NCBI GenBank assembly: GCA_900757255.1
Contig: CAAENE010000327.1
Location: 1-9,430 of the forward strand
From: Clostridia bacterium
Lineage (GTDB): Bacteria; Bacillota; Clostridia; HGM11514
DNA length: 9,430 nucleotides
Direction of reading: 5' to 3'
Positions 1 through 6,700 of the stretch are shown piece after piece (positions within the stretch are counted from its first letter, which is position 1; the number at the start of each line of letters is the position of its first letter). Under the pieces are notes generated by a model. That model ran no database searches. It saw nothing but the letters and a program-made list of their open reading frames with translations, and had not been told where the DNA came from. A program made the translations under genes and the position numbers.

Positions 1-301
1 ACTTTACCTCCGACACCGTAAGTTTATCATCTCCAAGAATCTCTATCGCCCTTTTCAACACCTCATCAGATTTTATCTCAGCAATATTAAACCGTTTGCC
101 GTCAGGGGTCAACCCCTTTTTCGCTCCCTCATAATTCAAGGTTACTGTCATGGAATTAATGTGGGAATTCGAAAGTGCTGAATAAGAAGTCGCAATAATT
201 GAGAACAAGAGTGAAAACAAACAGATGACTGTAATCTGCTTCCTGCTTATTTTAGATAATTTTTGCTTGATTCTCACCATAATCTTTTGAAACAGTTTCA
301 T
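1..301 (-). CDS. Wzz-like polysaccharide chain-length / co-polymerase protein, N-terminal part
   Basis: This open frame starts at an ATG (299-301) and is still open at the left edge, so about 100 N-terminal residues are visible. The ATG follows an AAAGGGG ribosome binding site about 7 bases upstream. The protein opens with a Lys/Arg-rich cytoplasmic segment (MKLFQKIMVRIKQK) and one hydrophobic membrane segment at about residues 22-41. An extracytoplasmic stretch follows, with NYEGAKKG near residue 56 and RFNIAEIKSDEV near 70. That architecture (short basic tail, one membrane helix, then a periplasmic-type domain) fits the Wzz/chain-length determinant family, which sets polymer length with a Wzy polymerase. 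The gene begins 50 bp inside the end of the preceding Wzy-like gene in another frame, which implies translational coupling. The family call rests on topology, context and remembered similarity to clostridial homologues; the diagnostic C-terminal half lies outside the window. Confidence 0.6.
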   Translation of the reverse strand, partial: MKLFQKIMVRIKQKLSKISRKQITVICLFSLLFSIIATSYSALSNSHINSMTVTLNYEGAKKGLTPDGKRFNIAEIKSDEVLKRAIEILGDDKLTVSEVK

Positions 302-1502
302 TTTCTACCCCTTTCTTGCTTATATGAATCTGATTGATAGCTTCAAAATTCATTGCGCACATTATAATAATATTGATATATGGTTTAAAAACATACAATG
401 TCAGAGACATTGAAAACGCCATAACAGAGATAAAAGCACATGTGTAATAAGGATTTTTTCTCCAGTTTCTAAACACACACACAAGAATCACAGCTATGAA
501 AAGCAGTGTTCCAATAATCCCCTGGTCGGTAAGCGTCTGAACAAACTGGTTATGCGCTACGCCGACATTTTCAGCAACATTTCCTTTTTCCAGGATAGGA
601 TACGTTGAATACATTCCCGAACCGCGGATCAGCCTTGCCGGATTTTCCGCGGTATAGTCAATTAAATATTTCCAAATGTCAAATCTGCCGGTTCCCTTCT
701 CTTCAATTACCCGCTGAACACTGTAACGAGCCTGTACATCCTCGGGCAGAAGCGGAAAAATCATTCCAACAACCACAACGGCACATAGAGCGCCCACTAA
801 TAATATTCCAACTTTCGCTTTCAGGCTTCTGACAGCCAGTATGATACAAAAGACAATACCGACTATAATTCCAATCAACCCGCCTCGCGACCCGGTTCTG
901 AGGACCGAATAGAGAATCAGAACAAGCAGAACAATATAAAAGGGCATCAGCCTGCGCCTTTGTACGATACGCTTGATACATATCATCACCGGCATAATAA
1001 AGTAAGCGCAAAACTGGTTTGGGTCTTCCCGAAAACCTAATACATAAACAATGGTGCGGTTTTCAAATTCATTTGCTACGCTGGTACTTGTAAGACATAG
1101 ATAAGTACAAACAACGCCGACTAAAATCCAAACGCTTTCCATCAATTCTTTTTCCCGGTCATTATATACTCGTACGGTAATCAACATCATTACCGCAAAA
1201 GTCAGAACCATATCCTTCGTCAAAATGACCGAATATTCATCAATTAAAAAGAATAGTCCGCACAGCGTAAACACGATATACAAAGCATAAGTAAACTGTA
1301 CACTGTTAAAACGCAATGGTTTTCTATTACCAAAAAACAATTTGTAAATCAGGATAACCGTAACCGGCATTGTAATAATTTTCAAGAGCGATCCAAAAGG
1401 TGTCGTAACAACAGTAAAAGGGATACAAAGAAAATAAATGCAGGTTACGATGCAGTCGATACTGATAGTACGAAAAAAATCCTTTAGTTTAGTTAAAATC
1501 AT
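252..1502 (-). CDS. O-antigen ligase / polymerase (Wzy/WaaL-like) membrane protein
   Basis: This 416-residue polytopic membrane protein probably polymerizes or transfers lipid-linked oligosaccharide repeat units on the outer face of the membrane. About 10-12 hydrophobic segments cover residues 15-250 and 330-385. The Wzy_C/O-antigen ligase pattern is visible: GFREDPNQF (156-164), TGSRGG (203-208) ahead of a membrane helix, a large external loop at about 252-325 containing GTGRFDIW, and HNQFVQTLTDQGIIG (317-331) ending that loop. The Arg of the SRGG motif and the loop His are the residues expected to matter in this family. The ATG has the ribosome binding site TAGGAG six bases upstream. It lies 13 bp after the glycosyltransferase gene and overlaps the Wzz-like gene by 50 bp, so the three form one operon. 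Sequence alone does not separate polymerase from ligase; in a monoderm with a neighbouring Wzz-like gene, a polymerase is more likely. Confidence 0.85.
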   Translation of the reverse strand: MILTKLKDFFRTISIDCIVTCIYFLCIPFTVVTTPFGSLLKIITMPVTVILIYKLFFGNRKPLRFNSVQFTYALYIVFTLCGLFFLIDEYSVILTKDMVLTFAVMMLITVRVYNDREKELMESVWILVGVVCTYLCLTSTSVANEFENRTIVYVLGFREDPNQFCAYFIMPVMICIKRIVQRRRLMPFYIVLLVLILYSVLRTGSRGGLIGIIVGIVFCIILAVRSLKAKVGILLVGALCAVVVVGMIFPLLPEDVQARYSVQRVIEEKGTGRFDIWKYLIDYTAENPARLIRGSGMYSTYPILEKGNVAENVGVAHNQFVQTLTDQGIIGTLLFIAVILVCVFRNWRKNPYYTCAFISVMAFSMSLTLYVFKPYINIIIMCAMNFEAINQIHISKKGVENETVSKDYGENQAKII

Positions 1503-1515
1503 TTTGTTCTCCTAC

Positions 1516-2340
1516 TTACGAATGGTTCCTACCGTTTTTGAGGCGTTTCAGTTTATTGAAAGTTAGTAAAACAGGCCGAAACGCAGCTCTAATATGCCAA
1601 ATGGGCGAGCTCATATTCCACAACGGCAGCAGCCTGAGCATTTCACTGGATAAAATAAAATTACAGCGGTATTTTTCCAAAACAGACAGGCTGTTTCCCG
1701 TAAGCCCTTTATTAGACTGATAATACAGATAATACGTCTCAGGCAGAATCAAAACTTTTTGAGCCCTTGTATATGCGTGCATAGAGAAAACCGCATCCTC
1801 TGCAGTCCTCATATCCGTCCTGAATCTAAGGCCGCTGATCATATCTTTGCGAAACAAGGTCATACATACGCTGTTCAGTTTAATTCCTTTGATATAATTT
1901 TGGTATATTTTATGTTGGAAATCTTTTTTTACAATCAATTCTTTCTCGGCAAAACGGTTATCTGGAAGGACGGTTGTACCATCTTCAAATACAAGACGGT
2001 AACCAAATCGAACAATATCTGCCCCAGTTAAAATCTGTTGTTTTATAACCTGTTCAACGCATCCCGGTGCTAAGGCATCATCCGCATCCACAAACATCAA
2101 AAACGCTCCGCTTGCAAACTCCATTCCAGCATTGCGTGCCTTTGCAACACCGCCGTTTTCAATGGAAATCAATTTGATCTTATCTTCATATTTTTGCAAT
2201 ATCTCCAAGAGATTATCGGTAGAGCCGTCGTTCACAATAATGATTTCTATCTCAGCCCCCTTTTGCATCAGCAGGGACTCGATACACTTATCTATGTATT
2301 CAGCACAATTATAGACTGGCACAATGATCGAAAGCTTCAT
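1516..2340 (-). CDS. Family 2 glycosyltransferase
   Basis: This 274-residue GT-A-fold glycosyltransferase transfers an activated sugar onto a growing surface glycan on the cytoplasmic face of the membrane. It opens with the classic GT2 start MKLSIIVPVYN. NDGSTD (37-42) binds the nucleotide, NGGVAKARNAG (62-72) follows, the metal-binding DxD-type motif is DADD (85-88), and AED (180-182) supplies the likely catalytic acid. The frame is open up to an ATG at 2415, adding 25 residues, but that ATG has no ribosome binding site. The ATG at 2340 follows AAAAGGAG, although the 12-base spacing is longer than usual. The C-terminus ends in a basic tail (KLKRLKNGRNHS), and the protein is somewhat shorter than the roughly 320 residues common for this type. 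The acceptor and donor sugars cannot be read from sequence. It is the first gene of the visible operon; I see no convincing promoter between it and the terminator at 2434-2464. Confidence 0.88.
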   Translation of the reverse strand: MKLSIIVPVYNCAEYIDKCIESLLMQKGAEIEIIIVNDGSTDNLLEILQKYEDKIKLISIENGGVAKARNAGMEFASGAFLMFVDADDALAPGCVEQVIKQQILTGADIVRFGYRLVFEDGTTVLPDNRFAEKELIVKKDFQHKIYQNYIKGIKLNSVCMTLFRKDMISGLRFRTDMRTAEDAVFSMHAYTRAQKVLILPETYYLYYQSNKGLTGNSLSVLEKYRCNFILSSEMLRLLPLWNMSSPIWHIRAAFRPVLLTFNKLKRLKNGRNHS

Positions 2341-2433
2341 CGACAGCTTACACTCCTTTTGTGAATGGATATCAATTCTATAATCATATAAAACGTTTAT
2401 TGGCGATTTTTTCATAAGTTATATAGTAACCAT

Positions 2434-2464
2434 AAAAACCACGAGGTTTTCTCTCGTGGTTTTT
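2434..2464 (-). terminator. Intrinsic terminator after the SLH protein gene
   Basis: A perfect 12-bp inverted repeat (AAAAACCACGAG / CTCGTGGTTTTT) encloses a 7-base loop. It ends in five Ts on either strand, so it could work in both directions. It sits 57 bp after the SLH gene stop and before the glycosyltransferase start. It therefore ends the SLH transcript and separates it from the polysaccharide operon. Confidence 0.85.
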
Positions 2465-3171
2465 ATTCCATTATACCCATACATACGATAGGCTTTCTGC
2501 CTAACCTCAATTACAAGGTATCAGGCATAATCATCCAAAACGTTCCGCTTTCCGCGCAACTCCAGATCAACAAAACCTTGTTCATTATATGCGCTGGTAG
2601 CCTTCAGCATGATTTCATATGACCAATCCTGTTCAATATCTGTAAAGCCATAGGTCTCAGGTGTAACAAGCGTTCCATCTGCCATGGCAAGACCGCACTT
2701 ATCACGCCCTATAATCATGTTGTAAATCTTGCAGTATTGAGCACGCGTGATTTCTCTGTCTAACTGCAGAGATCCGTCTTCAAAACCTTGCACAAAGTCT
2801 TTCTGAACTAATATTTGTGCATATTCTTCATAAGCCAGATTGGTGTCTTGTGTATAATGCAGTGCCAAGGCAAAGAGTTTGAATGCCTCTCCCCTTGTAA
2901 TTGTGGCGTCCAGAGACATTACCCCATTGGGATTTGCTGTATAAACACCGATAAAGGTCATATACTCAACAGCGCTTCTGTCCCATCTGCCATATAGGTT
3001 GCTGAACAATGCCTCTGCACTTGGATCATAAGTAAAATCACCCAGCTTATCGTTCTGTTTCAGCAGCCGGTACAGAACAGCCGCCGCTTCACCTCTGTGC
3101 ATTCCGTCATGAGCTTCCATCAGCGTATCAGTGCGGCCAAAAATATAGGCATAATTGTTATCAAGTTCAAT

Positions 3172-3204
3172 GGGCGTAGGTGTAGGAGTCGGCGTCGGAT
3201 TCGG
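3172..3204 (-). repeat. Pro-Thr repeat linker coding tract
   Basis: A 33-bp tract of alternating Pro (CCN) and Thr (ACN) codons encodes PNPTPTPTPTP, residues 513-523 of the SLH protein. It joins the variable extracellular region to the SLH anchor. Such Pro-Thr stretches are typical extended, wall-spanning or glycosylated linkers. The codons vary (CCG, CCT, ACG, ACT, ACA), so the tract is not a pure DNA repeat and is unlikely to be a slippage hotspot. Confidence 0.65.
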
Positions 3205-4680
3205 AATCTTATCTTTTACAGTAAGATTGGTATTTACTTCCATTCCGTCGACATACGTCCAAAAATCAAGCGCTTTGTAATCACCATACATATTGTCAAA
3301 CGCAAGTGCTCCCTGCGATGAGTCGACACCGCCAAGTGCACTGATTGGTCTTGGTCCTTTATTGCTGTTTGTCGTCACCTTTGTTCCGTTCGCGCTTGTA
3401 TAGTCTGATAAATCGTAATAAATGGTATTTGGATTGAAACCGTCTTTCGCGCTGGTATAGTTGATTAGCTGCACCTTAATGCCATTTTTGTTATATTCAA
3501 CATCCAGCATCGGGAAGTGATATTCGCCGGCCTTGGTGGAAATCCTGGCGTCGTATGTGCCGACTGCGACATCGTTGCCATTTTTATCCTTGCCGTCCCA
3601 GGAAATCGTATTGTTTCCTGCCCTTAATGCATCAGCCAGGCGGATATCTCCGTTGTCCGGATTGAATTCGCCGTCCTGATTTACATCGATAATAATTTCA
3701 CAGCTGGTTGCTTTATCAACTGTGACGTGGAAATTTGATCCTTCGCCTACAATAAAATCTTCTGCTGAAAAGTCAGTGATACTTGCGGCCGGCCGGGGAC
3801 TTGTAATAATAGAAGCAGGTAAATCCTGCGCCGGTTCATTTAAGAAAATATAATGTGTGATTTCAGTTTCGGTGTCCACCTTAGAAGGCTTTTGAACTTG
3901 AACATTGCCGTACAGATTCAAATTATTATTAGCCGAAACGCCAACACCGTAAAGCGGTGTATTGCTGGTAGCATCAATTAATCCCTTGTTGTTGGCAAAT
4001 AAAATGAAACCGTATGGATCACATCCGTTTAAGTCAACATCATAAAGGTAACCATCTTTAGTAAGTACAAAAATATTGGAATCCATAGGTGTTTTTTTCA
4101 ACGGTGCATTATTACGATTCCCGGTATTTAACGCCATGTAATAGGAAAATGTTCTTCCTGAAACTGCCTGACCGCCAGCTGATTTCACTGTAATATCCCA
4201 TGCAGCGACACCAGCAGCCTGATTTTTGCCTGAATTTTCTGTTGTAAAGACAGTGTCAACTAAAGTTGCCACCGGGTTTAACTGTGTACTAGTATTAGCG
4301 TTTACAGTTGGATAATAGGAATGAAATTCCACTTCATAAATTCCGGTTTCATCCACCTGATATACAAACGGTACATATCCTCCGTTATCAGGATTCGGTC
4401 CTGCAAGTTCTTTTTCTCTTGTATCAATCAGACCTATTTTATTTGTTACGTCATAAATGATTTCCTCGCCAGAGGGAGTACGCAGGACAATATCTTTATT
4501 ATCACCTGATGCAAGAACACTGGAACCCAAAGATATGGTTTCCCCTTTCTGTGCGTAAACGTTCAAGGTGTTAGTTCGGCTGATACCAGCAGTTTTTAAG
4601 GCTTGATCCCATTCGAGATAGGATCTGTATACGCCGTTTCGAGCTAAGTCTACGCTTCCTTCAGCAAAACAGGAAATTGT

Positions 4681-4683
4681 TCA
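4681..4683 (-). other. In-frame TGA stop inside the signal peptide of the SLH gene
   Basis: Codon 20, counted from the ATG at 4738-4740, is TGA (plus-strand tca). Hydrophobic signal-peptide residues flank it: ALL before and TISCFA after. One base change would restore TGG, TTA, TCA, TGT/TGC, CGA or GGA. TGA is a true terminator elsewhere in the window, ending this same gene and the nhaC-like gene, so a reassigned code does not explain it. Confidence 0.9.
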
Positions 4684-4746
4684 TAGTAAGGCAATTACAA
4701 AAGCCAAAGTGATAATCCTTGTAATTACTTTTAATTTCATATTCTC

Positions 4747-4755
4747 TCCTCCTTT
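4747..4755 (-). promoter_or_regulatory. Ribosome binding site of the SLH gene
   Basis: The minus strand reads AAAGGAGGAGAGAAT directly before the ATG at 4740, a near-perfect match to the anti-Shine-Dalgarno sequence at good spacing. It fixes the intended start at 4740, upstream of the in-frame stop, rather than the internal TTG at 4566. Confidence 0.85.
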
Positions 4756-4829
4756 ATACATGATATTAAATTGATGGGTTATTACAACAGTTCAAACAAT
4801 ATGAATCAGAACAGCTTATCTTAAGAAAT

Positions 4830-4872
4830 AAAAAAACCGCATATACGAATGAAATTCATTCGTTCATGCGGT
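4830..4872 (-). terminator. Riboswitch expression-platform terminator
   Basis: On the minus strand, ACCGCAU pairs with AUGCGGU (7 bp). After a 2x2 internal loop, ACGAAUG pairs with CAUUCGU (7 bp), closed by a 5-base loop, and the stem is followed by six Us. It is a strong intrinsic terminator. It lies between the aptamer and the SLH coding region, about 90 bases before the start codon. Its 5' arm (4866-4872) reuses the last bases of the aptamer, so aptamer closure and full terminator formation compete. That arrangement predicts ligand-induced readthrough (an ON switch). Confidence 0.85.
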
Positions 4873-4946
4873 AACCGGCTATCTTAAAAAATTAAGACCC
4901 TTGGCTTTGCGCCACTGCCTCACGACAGCTTCGCTTTTCACGTATT
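4866..4946 (-). promoter_or_regulatory. GEMM-I cyclic-dinucleotide riboswitch aptamer (c-di-GMP-I, or cGAMP type Ib)
   Basis: The minus-strand RNA aligns without gaps in its 5' half to the GEMM-I consensus as I remember it for Vibrio Vc2. ACGUGAAAAGCGAAGC is followed by a 6-bp helix closed by a GUGA (GNRA) tetraloop at 4920-4923 (arms 4924-4929 and 4914-4919). The invariant GGCGCAAAGCC comes next. A third helix has UCUUAA/UUAAGA arms (4892-4897, 4882-4887). The 3' signature is AUAGCCGGUUACCG. The GNRA loop docking onto the third helix and the junction GCAAAGCC are family hallmarks. In Vc2 numbering the base before the paired GC (position 20, here 4935) is A. G at that site reads c-di-GMP; A is the hallmark of the GEMM-Ib riboswitches that respond to 3',3'-cGAMP. 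The family call is firm; the ligand is inferred from that one base and remembered numbering. Confidence 0.88.
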
Positions 4947-4960
4947 CCATTGTTTCATCA

Positions 4961-4989
4961 AGTATAGCATTCTAAGCATTGTTTGTCAA
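4961..4989 (-). promoter_or_regulatory. Sigma-A promoter of the riboswitch-SLH transcript
   Basis: The -35 box TTGACA (4984-4989) and the -10 box TATACT (4961-4966) are separated by exactly 17 bases, close to a consensus vegetative promoter. Transcription should start near 4953-4956, a few bases before the aptamer. The core promoter therefore appears strong, and control is probably exerted by the riboswitch terminator. Confidence 0.87.
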
Positions 4990-4991
4990 CC

Positions 4992-5003
4992 GTTTTCGAA
5001 AAC
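4992..5003. repeat. 12-bp palindrome next to the SLH promoter -35 box
   Basis: GTTTTCGAAAAC is a perfect palindrome ending 2 bp upstream of the -35 hexamer, between the MATE stop and the promoter. It could be an activator or repressor half-site pair, or an incidental AT-rich upstream element. It lacks the loop and T-run of a terminator, so MATE transcripts probably run on into the riboswitch. Confidence 0.4.
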
Positions 5004-5022
5004 TTTTCTTCAAACTTATTTC

Positions 5023-6375
5023 TTATTTTATCGCTGCAGAAAATAAACGTTTTGAATATACGATAAATACAATAACCGTGGTGGTTACAGCCAGTATATC
5101 GGCAACTGGTTCCGCCAGAAAAATTCCGGTTACGCCAAAGGGGACAGCTAAAATATAAACGAGCGGTATCAAAAGTACAACTTTCCGCAGCATGGCAAGG
5201 AATAACGATATTTTCGCCTGGCCGACCGCCAGAAAAGTCTGCTGGCAGGCAATTTGCGCTCCCATCAGGCACATGGCCGCCATATAAATCCTCATACAGG
5301 GTATCGTGTGCTCTATCAATGCAGCATCGTTTGAGAAAATCGCTGCAAATAGTCCTGGAAACAGCATAATGGAAGCCCATAAAGTAATCGAAAAAGCAAG
5401 ACATGCACCCAGCAGCAAACGGAATGTCTTTTTGACCCTGTCAAACTGCTGAGCCCCGAAATTAAAACCAACGATCGGCTGTGCGCCCTGTGTCAATCCT
5501 GTCAGCGGCATGAGAAAAATCTGCATGATACTGGTAATAATCGTCATTGAGCCAACCGCAATATCGCCGCCGTATTTTTGAAGGCTGGAATTGAGAACGA
5601 TATTAATAAGGCTCTCGGTCGACTGCATGACAAAAGGAGACAAGCCCAGCGCCAAGGCTGGCAATATGAAATCTTTTCGAAATCTGAAATTTTGCAGTTT
5701 TATTCTCAGAATCGACTTTTTTCCGCATAAAAACCGCAGTACCCAACAGGCCGACACAGCCTGAGAAATAATCGTGGCCAGCGCAGCGCCGCGGACGCCC
5801 ATGTCAAATACAAAAATAAAAATAGGGTCCAAAATAATGTTTAAAACCGCGCCTATCAGAACTGTTATCATACCCATTTTGGCAAATCCCTGTGAATTGA
5901 TAAAGGCATTCAACCCAAGGGATATTTGAACAAAAATCGTCCCAATCAAGTAGATTGTAAGATATGCGCTCGCATAAGGCAGTGTATTTTCGCTCGCGCC
6001 GAATAGCATCAGCAGCGGGTCCTTAAAAACCATAAAAAAGACTGTCAGAACCACTGCTAAAAGCAAGAGCATAGCGGTGCAATTTCCCAATATCTTTTCC
6101 GCTTTTTCGTTGTTCCCCTCTCCCATCTTTATGGAGGAAAGCGGCGCCCCGCCCATTCCAACCAGAGCAGCGAACGCTGAAATCAACATGATAATCGGAA
6201 AGGTAAGTCCGACGCCGGTCAGTGCCACAGCGCCGATCCCTTCGATATGCCCGATATACATCCTGTCGACTATATTATATAGTGCATTAATCAGCTGCGC
6301 TAAAATTGCCGGTATCGATAATTTTAACAGCAGCTTGCCTATACTGCCTGTTGCAAGTTCATTTTGTTCTGCCAT
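5023..6375 (-). CDS. MATE family multidrug/sodium efflux transporter (MepA-like)
   Basis: This 450-residue inner-membrane protein of the MATE family has about 12 membrane helices. The family exports cationic drugs or metabolites in exchange for Na+ or H+. Typical signatures are IPAILAQLINALYNIVDRMYIG near the N-terminus (residues 20-41), ALTGVGLTFPI (50-60), AVLNIILDPIFIF in the first half, and GAQPIVGFNFGAQQFDRVK in the second. The pattern suggests the MepA-like branch common in Firmicutes. The frame is open to an ATG at 6411, but that start has no ribosome binding site. The ATG at 6375 follows TTGGAG with an 8-base spacer and gives the usual family length. The gene is divergent from guaB and has its own promoter at 6502-6530. 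No clear terminator follows it. The substrate cannot be told from sequence. Confidence 0.92.
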   Translation of the reverse strand: MAEQNELATGSIGKLLLKLSIPAILAQLINALYNIVDRMYIGHIEGIGAVALTGVGLTFPIIMLISAFAALVGMGGAPLSSIKMGEGNNEKAEKILGNCTAMLLLLAVVLTVFFMVFKDPLLMLFGASENTLPYASAYLTIYLIGTIFVQISLGLNAFINSQGFAKMGMITVLIGAVLNIILDPIFIFVFDMGVRGAALATIISQAVSACWVLRFLCGKKSILRIKLQNFRFRKDFILPALALGLSPFVMQSTESLINIVLNSSLQKYGGDIAVGSMTIITSIMQIFLMPLTGLTQGAQPIVGFNFGAQQFDRVKKTFRLLLGACLAFSITLWASIMLFPGLFAAIFSNDAALIEHTIPCMRIYMAAMCLMGAQIACQQTFLAVGQAKISLFLAMLRKVVLLIPLVYILAVPFGVTGIFLAEPVADILAVTTTVIVFIVYSKRLFSAAIK

Positions 6376-6472
6376 ATTTTCGTCTCCAATCAATTGTTTA
6401 GATTCTGTCATAAGTATAGATTACAAAACGGCCTGCTTTATTCCGATTCAACATAATGATTCAATCAATATA

Positions 6473-6501
6473 AAACAGCCAAAGTATACTCCCTGCTGTT
6501 T
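6473..6501. repeat. Inverted repeat overlapping the MATE transcription start
   Basis: AAACAGC (6473-6479) and GCTGTTT (6495-6501) form a perfect 7-bp inverted repeat around AGTATACT, itself an 8-bp palindrome. The repeat begins directly beside the -10 box and covers the expected start site (about 6495). That position suits a repressor operator for the efflux gene. It could also act as a 5' mRNA hairpin. No regulator gene is in the window. Confidence 0.45.
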
Positions 6502-6530
6502 ATTATATTACAAATAGATAGTTTTCGCAA
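6502..6530 (-). promoter_or_regulatory. Promoter of the MATE transporter gene
   Basis: TTGCGA (6525-6530) and a perfect -10 box TATAAT (6502-6507) are spaced by 17 bases on the minus strand. Transcription would start near 6495, leaving an untranslated leader of about 120 bases before the ATG at 6375. Part of the 325-bp divergent region 6376-6700, which holds this promoter, the inverted repeat, and the guaB promoter and leader; I see nothing else in it. Confidence 0.72.
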
Positions 6531-6580
6531 CCGGATTTCACACAATATATAGCAAAAGAATAAAAAATATCTCAGCAGTG

Positions 6581-6609
6581 TTGACAATGTCCGCCAATTC
6601 GACTATACT
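6581..6609 (+). promoter_or_regulatory. Promoter of guaB
   Basis: TTGACA (6581-6586) and TATACT (6604-6609) are exactly 17 bases apart, the same hexamers and spacing as the riboswitch promoter at 4961-4989. The start site should fall near 6616, giving a leader of about 85 bases. I found no guanine riboswitch, PurR box or terminator hairpin in this leader, so guaB seems to be transcribed strongly and without obvious attenuation. Confidence 0.85.
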
Positions 6610-6700
6610 TTTAAGTTAATAACAGCAGGCTTGAAATCGTTTACTTTTCATAGTCGAAACCGTTTTGTTATTCGATTATTTTACAAAGGAGAGTTATCGT

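Larger units (their letters stand above)
2521..4740 (-). pseudogene. Secreted SLH-domain surface protein, interrupted by in-frame TGA at codon 20
   Basis: Read from the ATG at 4740, the frame has 739 sense codons apart from one TGA at codon 20. A near-perfect AAAGGAGGAG ribosome binding site lies just upstream of that ATG. Residues 1-26 form a signal peptide (MKLKVITRIITLAFVIALL, stop, TISCFA) with likely cleavage after CFA. Residues 27-350 are an unrecognised, Asn/Thr-rich extracellular region that starts with GETISLGSSVLAS-type sequence. DVNQDGEFNPDNGD (352-365) is a calcium-binding, dockerin-like loop, followed by a FlgD-Ig-like stretch (NTISWDGKDKNGNDV). A Pro-Thr linker (513-523) leads to SLH repeats from about 524 to the end, with two clear ITRGE/ITRAQ motifs and GFEDGSLQLDREIT. 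SLH domains bind pyruvylated cell-wall polymers, so the mature protein should be a wall-anchored surface protein. Expression signals upstream are intact (promoter, riboswitch, ribosome binding site). The rest of the frame shows no decay, so the stop is recent, a sequencing error, or somehow bypassed. The first in-frame start after it, a TTG at 4566, has no ribosome binding site and lacks the signal peptide. Confidence 0.8.

Noticed and set aside
703..1011. Overlapping open frame within the Wzy-like gene.
   Set aside because: It is a frame-shifted shadow of the membrane protein gene; the Cys/Arg-rich composition is not protein-like and no ribosome binding site precedes it.
2521..4566. A separate intact gene starting at the TTG at 4566 (681 residues).
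   Set aside because: The TTG has no ribosome binding site and lies inside the frame that begins at the well-supplied ATG at 4740. A protein started there would lack the signal peptide that its SLH domains require.
4681..4740. Genetic code reassignment of TGA to a sense codon.
   Set aside because: TGA ends the same SLH gene at 2521-2523, just before a terminator, and ends the nhaC-like gene. No other gene in the window uses TGA internally.
6376..6411. ATG at 6411 as the MATE start, adding 12 residues.
   Set aside because: There is no ribosome binding site before it, whereas the ATG at 6375 has GGAG at 8 bases.
6610..6700. A purine-sensing riboswitch or PurR box in the guaB leader.
   Set aside because: The leader is only about 85 bases, lacks the conserved purine aptamer loops and a terminator, and shows no PurR-type half-sites.
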